A model generated the notes under the pieces. The model did not search any database. It had not been told where the DNA came from and saw only the letters and a program-made list of their open reading frames with translations. A DNA stretch of 64,000 nucleotides, from positions 11,408,001-11,472,000 of the forward strand of contig NC_003281.10 in NCBI RefSeq assembly GCF_000002985.6. Direction: 5' to 3'. Position 1 is the stretch's first letter, and the number at the start of each line of letters is the position of its first letter. Origin of the DNA: Caenorhabditis elegans. Lineage: Eukaryota; Nematoda; Chromadorea; Rhabditida; Rhabditidae. Positions 20,418-32,400 of this stretch are shown here, piece by piece. The position numbers were made by a program, and so were the translations under genes.

Positions 20418-23400
20418 TCAAAGATCCATAGAAGTATGTAGTTTAACCAGTGTATGAAGATGAAATGCGTCCGGTTGAGCCGAGCGTCGCATGCTCACTC
20501 TTCCTCGGACCGCGTCCATTTTTGTAGATCGAACGCGTCGGACGCCTGACCACGTGGCTTGTGGGTTGGCTCCGTTGAGCATTCGGCACGTGAGCTCGTA
20601 GACAAATAGCTAAAACGATAAAGAGTTTAGTTTAGGTTACTGGAGGAGTAATGTAATAACTCACTCTCCAACAATCTCCCCTTGTCCCATTAATAATCGC
20701 ATAATGATTATACGCCTCTTGATAAAGCGTACTAAACGTGGATTGTCCCTTGAAGCTTTGTGTCCAGTAGGGTTTCGATGCGAATAGATTGGAACGCCAC
20801 GCGTCGAGCAGCGAGTTCATAATCCATTCGTAGGCCATTCGGCGTGTACCTTCCTGAATTCCAGACACCACACCTGATGCTCGCGATGATGTGGAGAATA
20901 GTCGGAGGGATTCGAGCGACTTCTTTGTGTGAATGCACACGTATTGACTGACTTTCGGGGAATCTCGGTCATCTATGCAAATCTTGCGAGCACACAACGC
21001 GTGGCCAACCGCCAAACCCAGATTGCTGGAAAAAATGTTTTATTAATTGTTTTGCTGGAGATAAACTTTTGAATCAGGGGTTTGTCGGTTTGCCGATTTA
21101 CAATAAATTTTCTATTCCGGTAATTTGCAGGTTTGCCGATTTGCAAAAAATTTTCTATTCCGGCACTTTGCCGGTTTGCCGATTTACAATAAATTTTCAA
21201 TTTCGGCAATTCACCGTTTTGCCGATTTGCAAGAAATTTTAAATTCCGGCAATTTGCAGGTTTGCCGATTTGCAAGAAATTTTCTATTCCGGTAATTTGC
21301 AGGTTTGCCGATTTGCAAAAAATTTTCTATTCCGGCACTTTGCCGGTTTGCCGATTTACAATAAATTTTCAATTTCGGCAATTCACCGTTTTGCCGATTT
21401 GCAAGAAATTTTAAATTCCGGCAATTTGCAGGTTTGCCGATTTGCAAGAAATTTTCTATTCCGGTAATTTGCAGGTTTGCCGATTTGCAAAAAATTTTCA
21501 ATTCCGGCACTTTGCCGGTTTGCCGATTTACAATAAATTTTCAATTTCGGCAATTCACCGTTTTGCCGATTTGCAAGAAATTTTAAATTCCGGCAATTTG
21601 CAGGTTTGCCGATTTGCAAGAAATTTTCTATTCCGGTAATTTGCAGGTTTGCCGATTTGCAAAAAATTTTCAATTCCGGCACTTTGCCGGTTTGCCGATT
21701 TGCGATAAATTTTAAATTCTGGCAATTTGCCGGTTTGCCGATTTGCAATAAATTTTCAATTCCGGCAATTTGCCGGTTTGTCGGTTCGGTTTGCAAATAA
21801 TTTTCTATTCCGGCAAATTGCCGGTTTGCAGATTTGCAAGAAACGTTCAATTCCGGCAAATTGCCGGTTTGCCGATTTGCAATAAATGATTAGATTTCGG
21901 CGATTTGCAAGTTTGCCTATTTGCAAGAATTTTTAAATTCCGGCAATTTGTCGGCTTGCCGATTTGCAAGAAATTTTCAATTCCGGCGATTTGCCGGTTT
22001 GCCGATTTGCCGATTTGCGAGAAATTTTAAATTCTGGCAGTTTGCAGATTTGCCGATTTGCAAGAAATTTTAAATTCCCGCAATTTACCGCTTTGCCGAT
22101 TTGCTAGAAATTTTAAATTCTGGCAGTTTGCAGATTTGCCGATTTGCAAGAAATTTTAAATTCCCGCAATTTGCCGGTTTGCCGATTTGCAAGAAATTTT
22201 AAATTCTGGCAGTTTGCCGGTTTGCCGATTTGCAAGAAATTTTAAATTCCGGCAATTTGCAGGTTTGCCGATTTGCAAAAAATTTTCAATTCCGGCACTT
22301 TGCCGGTTTGCCGATTTGCAAGAAATTTTAAATTCCGGCAACTTGCAGGTTTGCCGATTTGCGATAAATTTTAAATTCTGGCAATTTGCCGGTTTGCCGA
22401 TTTGCAATAAATTTTCAATTCCGGCAATTTGCCGGTTTGCCGGTTTGCAAATAATTTTCTATTCCGGCAAATTGCCGGTAGAAACGTTCAATTCCGGCAA
22501 ATTGCCGGTTTGCCGATTTGCAAGAAATTTTAAATTCTGGCAGTTTGCAGATTTGCCGATTTGCAAGAAATTTTAAATTCCCGCAATTTGCCGGTTTGCC
22601 GATTTGCAAGAAATTTTAAATTCTGGCAGTTTGCCGGTTTGCCGATTTGCGATAAATTTTAAATTCTGGCAATTTGCCGGTTTGCCGATTTGCAATAAAT
22701 TTTCAATTCCGGTAATTTGCAGGTTTGCCGATTTGCAAAAAATTTTCAATTCCGGCACTTTGCCGGTTTGCCGATTTGCGATAAATTTTAAATTCTGGCA
22801 ATTTGCCGGTTTGTCGGTTCGGTTTGCAAATAATTTTCTATTCCGGCAAATTGCCGGTTTGCAGATTTGCAAGAAACGTTCAATTCCGGCAAATTGCCGG
22901 TTTGCCGATTTGCAATAAATGATTAGATTTCGACGATTTGCAAGTTTGCCTATTTGCAAGAAATTTTAAATTCCCGCAATTTGCCGGTTTGCCGATTTGC
23001 AAGAAATTTTAAATTCTGGCAGTTTGCCGGTTTGCCTATTTGCAAGGATTTTTAAATTCCGGCAATTTGTCGGCTTGCCGATTTGGAAGAAATTTTAAAT
23101 TCCCGCAATTTGCCGGTTTGCCGATTTGCAAGAAATTTTAAATTCTGGCAGTTTGCCGGTTTGCCTATTTGCAAGGATTTTTAAATTCCGGCAATTTGTC
23201 GGCTTGCCGATTTGGAAGAAATTTTCAATTCCGGCTAATTGCCGGTTTGCCGACTTGCAAGAAATTTTCAATTCCGGCAATTTGCAGGTTTGCCGTTTTG
23301 TGAGAAATTTTAAAATCTGGCAATTTGCCGGTTTGCCGATTTGCAAGAAATTTTAAATTCCGGCAATTTACCGGTTTGCCGTTTTGTGAGAAATTTTAAA

Positions 23401-26400
23401 TTCTGGCAGTTTGCCGGTTTGCCTATTTGCAAGGATTTTTAAATTCCGGCAATTTGTCGGCTTGCCGATTTGGAAGAAATTTTAAATTCCCGCAATTTGC
23501 CGGTTTGCCGATTTGCAAGAAATTTTAAATTCTGGCAGTTTGCCGGTTTGCCTATTTGCAAGGATTTTTAAATTCCGGCAATTTGTCGGCTTGCCGATTT
23601 GGAAGAAATTTTAAATTCCCGCAATTTGCCGGTTTGCCGATTTGCAAGAAATTTTAAATTCTGGCAGTTTGCCGGTTTGCCTATTTGCAAGGATTTTTAA
23701 ATTCCGGCAATTTGTCGGCTTGCCGATTTGGAAGAAATTTTCAATTCCGGCTAATTGCCGGTTTGCCGACTTGCAAGAAATTTTCAATTCCGGCAATTTG
23801 CAGGTTTGCCGTTTTGTGAGAAATTTTAAAATCTGGCAATTTGCCGGTTTGCCGATTTGCAAGAAATTTTAAATTCCGGCAATTTACCGGTTTGCCGGTT
23901 CGGTTTGCAAATAATTTTCTATTCCGGCAAATTGCCGGTTTGCAGATTTGCAAGAAACGTTCAATTCCGGCAAATTGCCGGTTTGCCGATTTGCAATAAA
24001 TGATTAGATTTCGGCGATTTGCAAGTTTGCCTATTTGAAAGAATTTTTAAATTCCGGCAATTTGTCGGCTTGCCGATTTGCAAGAAATTTTCAATTCCGG
24101 CGATTTGCCGGTTTGCCGATTTGCCGATTTGCCGATTTGCGAGAAATTTTAAATTCTGGCAGTTTGCAGATTTGCCGATTTGCAAGAAATTTTAAATTCC
24201 CGCAATTTACCGGTTTGCCGATTTGCTAGAAATTTTAAATTCTGGCAGTTTGCAGATTTGCCGATTTGCAAGAAATTTTAAGTTCCCGCAATTTACCGCT
24301 TTGCCGATTTGCTAGAAATTTTAAATTCTGGCAGTTTGCAGATTTGCCGATTTGCAAGAAATTTTAAATTCCCGCAATTTACCGCTTTGCCGATTTGCTA
24401 GAAATTTTAAATTCTGGCAGTTTGCAGATTTGCCGATTTGCAAGAAATTTTAAATTCCCGCAATTTGCCGGTTTGCCGATTTGCAAGAAATGTTAAATTC
24501 TGGCAGTTTGCCGGTTTGCCGATTTGCAAGAAATTTTAAATTCCGGCAATTTGCAGGTTTGCCGATTTGCAAAAAATTTTCAATTCCGGCACTTTGCCGG
24601 TTTGCCGATTTGCAAGAAATTTTAAATTCCGGCAACTTGCAGGTTTGCCGATTTGCGATAAATTTTAAATTCTGGCAATTTGCCGGTTTGCCGATTTGCA
24701 ATAAATTTTCAATTCCGGCAATTTGCCGGTTTGCCGGTTTGCAAATAATTTTCTATTCCGGCAAATTGCCGGTAGAAACGTTCAATTCCGGCAAATTGCC
24801 GGTTTGCCGATTTGCAATAAATTTTAAATTCTGGCAGTTTGCAGATTTGCCGATTTGCAAGAAATTTTAAATTCCCGCAATTTACCGCTTTGCCGATTTG
24901 CTAGAAATTTTAAATTCTGGCAGTTTGCAGATTTGCCGATTTGCAAGAAATTTTAAATTCCCGCAATTTGCCGGTTTGCCGATTTGCAATAAATTTTAAA
25001 TTCTGGCAGTTTGCAGATTTGCCGATTTGCAAGAAATTTTAAATTCCCGCAATTTACCGCTTTGCCGATTTGCTAGAAATTTTAAATTCTGGCAGTTTGC
25101 AGATTTGCCGATTTGCAAGAAATTTTAAATTCCCGCAATTTACCGCTTTGCCGATTTGCTAGAAATTTTAAATTCTGGCAGTTTGCAGATTTGCCGATTT
25201 GCAAGAAATTTTAAATTCCCGCAATTTGCCGGTTTGCCGATTTGCAAGAAATTTTAAATTCTGGCAGTTTGCCGGTTTGCCGATTTGCAAGAAATTTTAA
25301 ATTCCGGCAATTTGCAGGTTTGCCGATTTGCAAATAATTTTCTATTCCGGCAAATTGCCGGTAGAAACGTTCAATTCCGGCAAATTGCCGGTTTGCCGAT
25401 TTGCAATAAATTTTAAATTCTGGCAGTTTGCAGATTTGCCGATTTGCAAGAAATTTTAAATTCCCGCAATTTACCGCTTTGCCGATTTGCTAGAAATTTT
25501 AAATTCTGGCAGTTTGCAGATTTGCCGATTTGCAAGAAATTTTAAATTCCCGCAATTTGCCGGTTTGCCGATTTGCAATAAATTTTAAATTCTGGCAGTT
25601 TGCAGATTTGCCGATTTGCAAGAAATTTTAAATTCCCGCAATTTACCGCTTTGCCGATTTGCTAGAAATTTTAAATTCTGGCAGTTTGCAGATTTGCCGA
25701 TTTGCAAGAAATTTTAAATTCCCGCAATTTGCCGGTTTGCCGATTTGCAAGAAATTTTAAATTCTGGCAGTTTGCCGGTTTGCCTATTTGCAAGGATTTT
25801 TAAATTCCGGCAATTTGTCGGCTTGCCGATTTGGAAGAAATTTTAAATTCTGGCAGTTTGCAGATTTGCCGATTTGCAAGAAATTTTAAATTCCCGCAAT
25901 TTACCGCTTTGCCGATTTGCTAGAAATTTTAAATTCTGGCAGTTTGCAGATTTGCCGATTTGCAAGAAATTTTAAATTCCCGCAATTTGCCGGTTTGCCG
26001 ATTTGCAAGAAATTTTAAATTCTGGCAGTTTGCCGGTTTGCCGATTTGCGATAAATTTTAAATTCTGGCAATTTGCCGGTTTGCCGATTTGCAATAAATT
26101 TTCAATTCCGGTAATTTGCAGGTTTGCCGATTTGCAAAAAATTTTCAATTCCGGCACTTTGCCGGTTTGCCGATTTGCGATAAATTTTAAATTCTGGCAA
26201 TTTGCCGGTTTGCCGATTTGCAATAAATTTTCAATTCCGGCAATTTGCCGGTTTGTCGGTTCGGTTTGCAAATAATTTTCTATTCCGGCAAATTGCCGGT
26301 TTGCAGATTTGCAAGAAACGTTCAATTCCGGCAAATTGCCGGTTTGCCGATTTGCAATAAATGATTAGATTTCGACGATTTGCAAGTTTGCCTATTTGCA

Positions 26401-29400
26401 AGAAATTTTAAATTCCCGCAATTTGCCGGTTTGCCGATTTGCAAGAAATTTTAAATTCTGGCAGTTTGCCGGTTTGCCTATTTGCAAGGATTTTTAAATT
26501 CCGGCAATTTGTCGGCTTGCCGATTTGGAAGAAATTTTAAATTCCCGCAATTTGCCGGTTTGCCGATTTGCAAGAAATTTTAAATTCTGGCAGTTTGCCG
26601 GTTTGCCTATTTGCAAGGATTTTTAAATTCCGGCAATTTGTCGGCTTGCCGATTTGGAAGAAATTTTCAATTCCGGCTAATTGCCGGTTTGCCGACTTGC
26701 AAGAAATTTTCAATTCCGGCAATTTGCAGGTTTGCCGTTTTGTGAGAAATTTTAAAATCTGGCAATTTGCCGGTTTGCCGATTTGCAAGAAATTTTAAAT
26801 TCCGGCAATTTACCGGTTTGCCGTTTTGTGAGAAATTTTAAATTCTGGCACTTCGCCGGTTTTCCGATTTGCAAGAAATTGTGAATTCCGGTAATCCGCC
26901 GGTTTGCCGGAAATTTCAATTCCGGCAATTTGCCGATTTGCACGAAATTACAAATACCGGCCATTTGAAGGTTTGCCGATTTGAAAGAATTTTTTAATTC
27001 CGGCTAATTGCCGGTTTGCCGACTTGCAAGAAATTTTCAATTCCGGCAATTTGCAGGTTTGCCGATTTGCAAGAAATTTTCTATTCCGGTAATTTGCAGG
27101 TTTGCCGATTTGCAAAAAATTTTCAATTCCGGCAATTCACCGTTTTGCCGATTTGCAAGAAATTTTAAATTCCGGCAATTTGCAGGTTTGCCGATTTGCA
27201 AGAAATTTTCTATTCCGGCACTTTGCCGGTTTGCCGATTTGCGATAAATTTTAAATTCTGGCAATTTGCCGGTTTGCCGATTTGCAATAAATTTTCAATT
27301 CCGGCAATTTGCCGGTTTGCCGATTTGCAATAAATTTTCAATTCCGGCAATTTGCCGGTTTGTCGGTTCGGTTTGCAAATAATTTTCTATTCCGGCAAAT
27401 TGCCGGTTTGCAGATTTGCAAGAAACGTTCAATTCCGGCAAATTGCCGGTTTGCCGATTTGCAATAAATGATTAGATTTCGGCGATTTGCAAGTTTGCCT
27501 ATTTGAAAGAATTTTTAAATTCCGGCAATTTGTCGGCTTGCCGATTTGCAAGAAATTTTCAATTCCGGCGATTTGCCGGTTTGCCGATTTGCCGATTTGC
27601 CGATTTGCGAGAAATTTTAAATTCTGGCAGTTTGCAGATTTGCCGATTTGCAAGAAATTTTAAATTCCCGCAATTTACCGGTTTGCCGATTTGCTAGAAA
27701 TTTTAAATTCTGGCAGTTTGCAGATTTGCCGATTTGCAAGAAATTTTAAATTCCCGCAATTTACCGCTTTGCCGATTTGCTAGAAATTTTAAATTCTGGC
27801 AGTTTGCAGATTTGCCGATTTGCAAGAAATTTTAAATTCCCGCAATTTACCGCTTTGCCGATTTGCTAGAAATTTTAAATTCTGGCAGTTTGCAGATTTG
27901 CCGATTTGCAAGAAATTTTAAATTCCCGCAATTTGCCGGTTTGCCGATTTGCAAGAAATTTTAAATTCTGGCAGTTTGCTGGTTTGCCGATTTGCAAGAA
28001 ATTTTAAATTCCCGCAATTTGCCGGTTTGCCGATTTGCAAGAAATTTTAAATTCTGGCAGTTTGCAGATTTGCCGATTTGCAAGAAATTTTAAATTCCCG
28101 CAATTTACCGCTTTGCCGATTTGCAAAAAAATTTCAATTCCGGCACTTTGCCGGTTTGCCGATTTGCAAGAAATTTTAAATTCCGGCAACTTGCAGGTTT
28201 GCCGATTTGCGATAAATTTTAAATTCTGGCAATTTGCCGGTTTGCCGATTTGCAATAAATTTTCAATTCCGGCAATTCACCGTTTTGCCGATTTGCAAGA
28301 AATTTTAAATTCCGGCAATTTGCAGGTTTGCCGATTTGCAAGAAATTTTCTATTCCGGTAATTTGCAGGTTTGCCGATTTGCAAAAAATTTTCAATTCCG
28401 GCACTTTGCCGGTTTGCCGATTTGCGATAAATTTTAAATTCTGGCAATTTGCCGGTTTGCCGATTTGGAAGAAATTTTCAATTCCGGCAATTTGCCGATT
28501 TGCAACAAATATTAAATTCCGGCAATTTGCAGGTTTGCCGTTTTGTGAGAAATTTTAAAATCTGGCAATTTGCCGGTTTGCCGATTTGCAAGAAATTTTA
28601 AATTCCGGCAATTTACCGGTTTGCCGTTTTGTGAGAAATTTTAAATTCTGGCACTTCGCCGGTTTTCCGATTTGCAAGAAATTGTGAATTCCGGTAATCC
28701 GCCGGTTTGCCGGAAATTTCAATTCCGGCAATTTGCCGATTTGCACGAAATTACAAATACCGGCCATTTGAAGTTTTGCCGATTTGAAAGAATTTTTTAA
28801 TTCCGGCTAATTGCCGGTTTGCCGACTTGCAAGAAATTTTCAATTCCGGCAATTTGCCGGTTTGCCAATTTGAGAATGAGTACTTCTAAAACGATTCAAA
28901 TGAATTCAATACGGATTTTCCAAAATAGATAGGCCAAAATAAGTCTAAAAACCCACTCTGTCAAAATCTTCGGCGGACAGTTCCTGATCAGTGAATAGTG
29001 TTGCCGTGCCAGCTCATTCTTGTTACTCCTCCAATAGATTCCACATGTCAGAACGTGCGTCCACCATGTGCAACAAGCATCTCCGTTTCGAGAGATCCAG
29101 GTTCCGAATTCTAGAAATTTATAACATTTTCAATCTTAAAATTCGTGTTCACTAACTCGCTGACTCATCCTTCTCATTAGTCAAAATGGCAGCGCACTGC
29201 GTTGAAATTGTCACCAAAAGTCTTGAAACATCAACCACGTCTACTTCATCATCGAGACGGTCATTGTCATTTAGGATGCGTTCCACATTTTTTGTAAAGA
29301 TCTCGTCACCACCGACAAGTTCCTGTACAAGTTTGGAGAGTAGGTACACTTTCAGCGTTGTTCGGATTCGAGCAAGTGGGGATACTGGAAAATGAAAGTT

Positions 29401-32400
29401 TATTTATTTTTTATTTTATTTTATTTTATTTTAAAATACTTACATTGCTCATCTTCCACAAAAGACCCAAATCTCAACTGCTTCTGCTTCGAGCTCAACA
29501 CATGCTCCAACCTTTTCGCATCTGACATGAACTTTCTTGTCGCTGGATGGAAGATCCATAACAAATGGGACACCGAGTGCTCCGGAGCTCGACGCACGTG
29601 CCTTCGAGCTCTTCGTAAAAAGTATCCCGAGAAGAATGGTGCGAGTAGGTTCGGAAGAGCCAAACGGCATTGGATGGATGCAGAAATGTAGATCTGAGCC
29701 ATGACGGCGCGTGGAAGTCCGTCGTTTGATGCTCCGGCAGCTTCAGCAAGGTTTACTGCACAGAGGGACATGAAGAGGCCCGTTAGGGCGGATGGTTCAT
29801 AGGTGTCTTCGAAGTTTCCAGTGATACCCATTAGATGGAGCTGGAAAAATCATTACTTATACATAAAAAATACATGTTTCTGTCTCTTGAAGGGATATTA
29901 GTTCGGAGTTAGTGGGGGGATATGGTCAGGGTACTGTAGTAGTACTGTAATGGTACCGTAGGAGTACTGAAGGATTACTGTAGTTTTGGAAAAATTGACT
30001 TTTTGTCTTTTGAAGGGATATTAGTTTGGAGTTAGTGGGGATATGGTCAGGGTACTGTAGTAGTACTGTAGGGGTACTGTAGCAGTACTGTAGGATTACT
30101 CTAGTAAATATATTTTTGAATGCAAAATTTATGGAATTTGACAGTAAACCTGATGAATTTCATGATAGAGAACTGCAGTCTGCGCATGACTCCTACAAAC
30201 GACTGAGACAGGCTTCGTGGTGGACCTGCGCCTTCTTGCGATGTATCTCCCGATCCACAACCAATTCAAAAGATGTCGAACGCATTCCCAGCCAACCGAA
30301 AACACCGAATCAACCCCCGGTGATGGAAGCGATCGATCCAACGTTGCAAGACACTCGCAGAACTTTCTCTGAGCATCTTTCAAATTTCCAGAGTTCAACT
30401 CGGCTCTCGCCTTCTCTCGAGTCGTCACAAAAGTCTGCCATGAAACGGACATGAAGTCTTGAACAGGGTCACCATGGATCAGCAGTTTGACAACCACATA
30501 TATGATCATTAAGATGTTGAACACCCAGACATAGCTCATATTGATGATACTCCCTTCCCAGAAAAGCGTCCGAGTGCTAGTTCCATCCGGGTCATCAATC
30601 ACTCTTCCATGCTCGAACGGGGAGGCAATCGGAGCTTCTGCAGCGGCTTTTGAGAATATCGCACTTCCAGCGAGCAATCTAAACAAGGATTTAACGCTAT
30701 TTTTCAGATGAATAGAAGCTTACCCAATCGGATTAAAAATCAGAACTGCTAGGAGCATCGCAAAAAGGGTAACTTTCGAAGATCCATCTCTAGTTCCATT
30801 CTTCATAGGAGTCGTTGTGCTCATTCGTGATCGTTTTCTCTCATTTCTAGGTGGAGAAGGAGATGATTCGACGGGTGATCGGGCAGAGTATTCAGTGTAT
30901 TGAATTGGTTCCGGGTACTGTAATATGGCGAGGTTGAAGATTTTCGGCATTTTCGGTTGTTTTCTTTTTAAATAATTGTATGCTATTTTCAACCAAATTT
31001 GGCAGTTTAGACTGCATTTTTTTCACATATTAACCATTTTTGGCTCATTTTTGCCACATGTTTCTGGGCTAATTTAAGCCAAATTTCATGATTTCGACTA
31101 ATTCAGTTTTATATTTTATAATTTTGGTTTATTTGGACCTTTTCCCCCTGTTTTTGGCTCATTTTACCCAGAATTTCAAAAATTTTGAATTTTTTTCGGA
31201 CTTTTTTTTTGAGTTTCACATATTGAAATTTTTTGTCGGGTAATTCAAATTTGGTGGGAAATGGAAATTCACAATTTTCGGGCCAAGCCAATTTCAGCAA
31301 ATTTTTAGATTTTTAGGCCCAAATTTAGCCCAGATTTATCCGATTTAAAATTTATATTTTTCACATTTTTTGGGTCAATTCTGACCTATTTTTACGTTTT
31401 TTTTTCTATTTTTTTCTAGATTTTTCAGAGTTTAACCCACCGGTAATCGATTATTCTGCAGTGTCTTTCTCATTTGTTCAACATGATGCTTCAACACCTG
31501 ATTCTCGTGTTCAACCTCCTCGATATGTTCAATAGCCCGTCGTAGTGTTGCCGATTTTGAAAGCTTAGCTTCATCCCCACACAAAAGTACTTTCAGCTGT
31601 TGAATTCGATCATTTATTGAGCATCTATACTTCTTTTCGATGAGATTGTGTGCCGTACGACGCTCGGTTTTTGGTCCTGGAATAGTTGATGTAGGTTAGG
31701 AGAAATTTCGAAATTATTAAGATTAAATATAATGCAAGGTATTATATTCTTGTCAAAAACTACCGAAAAGTGATGACATCGAGCAATTATTTATTGAGTA
31801 GTCGGAAGTTCTAGTGGAAACATAGTTAGAAAATTGTATTTTTAAAACAATGTTTTTTTCGATTTTCAATGGAGCTTTAAAATAAGCACACTACTTTAAA
31901 AAAATTCAATCGTAAAGTTTTTTTAGTGTATTTTTTCACTACTTTAGGTATATCTCCATGTAAGAAAAACCAAAAAAAAATAAATTGTGTCCTTTTGGTA
32001 AAATTGATAATATAACCTACTTCGAACAATAATAGTAGTTCCCTGAGACATAGTCTCCCCGGAATCACTATCCTCATCATCCTCATCTTCATCCCCTTCC
32101 GCTGTCTCCTGAATCACAATCTTCGCCGCCTTCTCCTTACTCCTCGATGGCCCATTCGTCGCTGAACATGCTCCTGATTTTTTATTCTTTAACCGTTCAA
32201 CTTCACTCGGAGACATGTTAACTAGTAACCGAAGAAGCTCCTCTTTCATATTCTGCGGGCTTTTTGGACTTTGTGGTTCAACCAAATGAGTTGGTTTCGT
32301 CTCTGGAGCATCTTCAATCGATGGAGATGCCACTTGTTCAGGGTTCTCATGGATTTTTGGCATCGGGTGGTGATGGTGGTGATGAGGTGGTGGAGATTGA

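Noticed and set aside
21060..28870. Dozens of overlapping open frames on both strands with repeating [10 protein letters not shown] or [10 protein letters not shown] peptides
   Set aside because: The 43-bp monomer lacks stops in several frames and 43 is one more than a multiple of three, so long frames arise automatically on both strands. No splice sites, start context or codon bias support translation.
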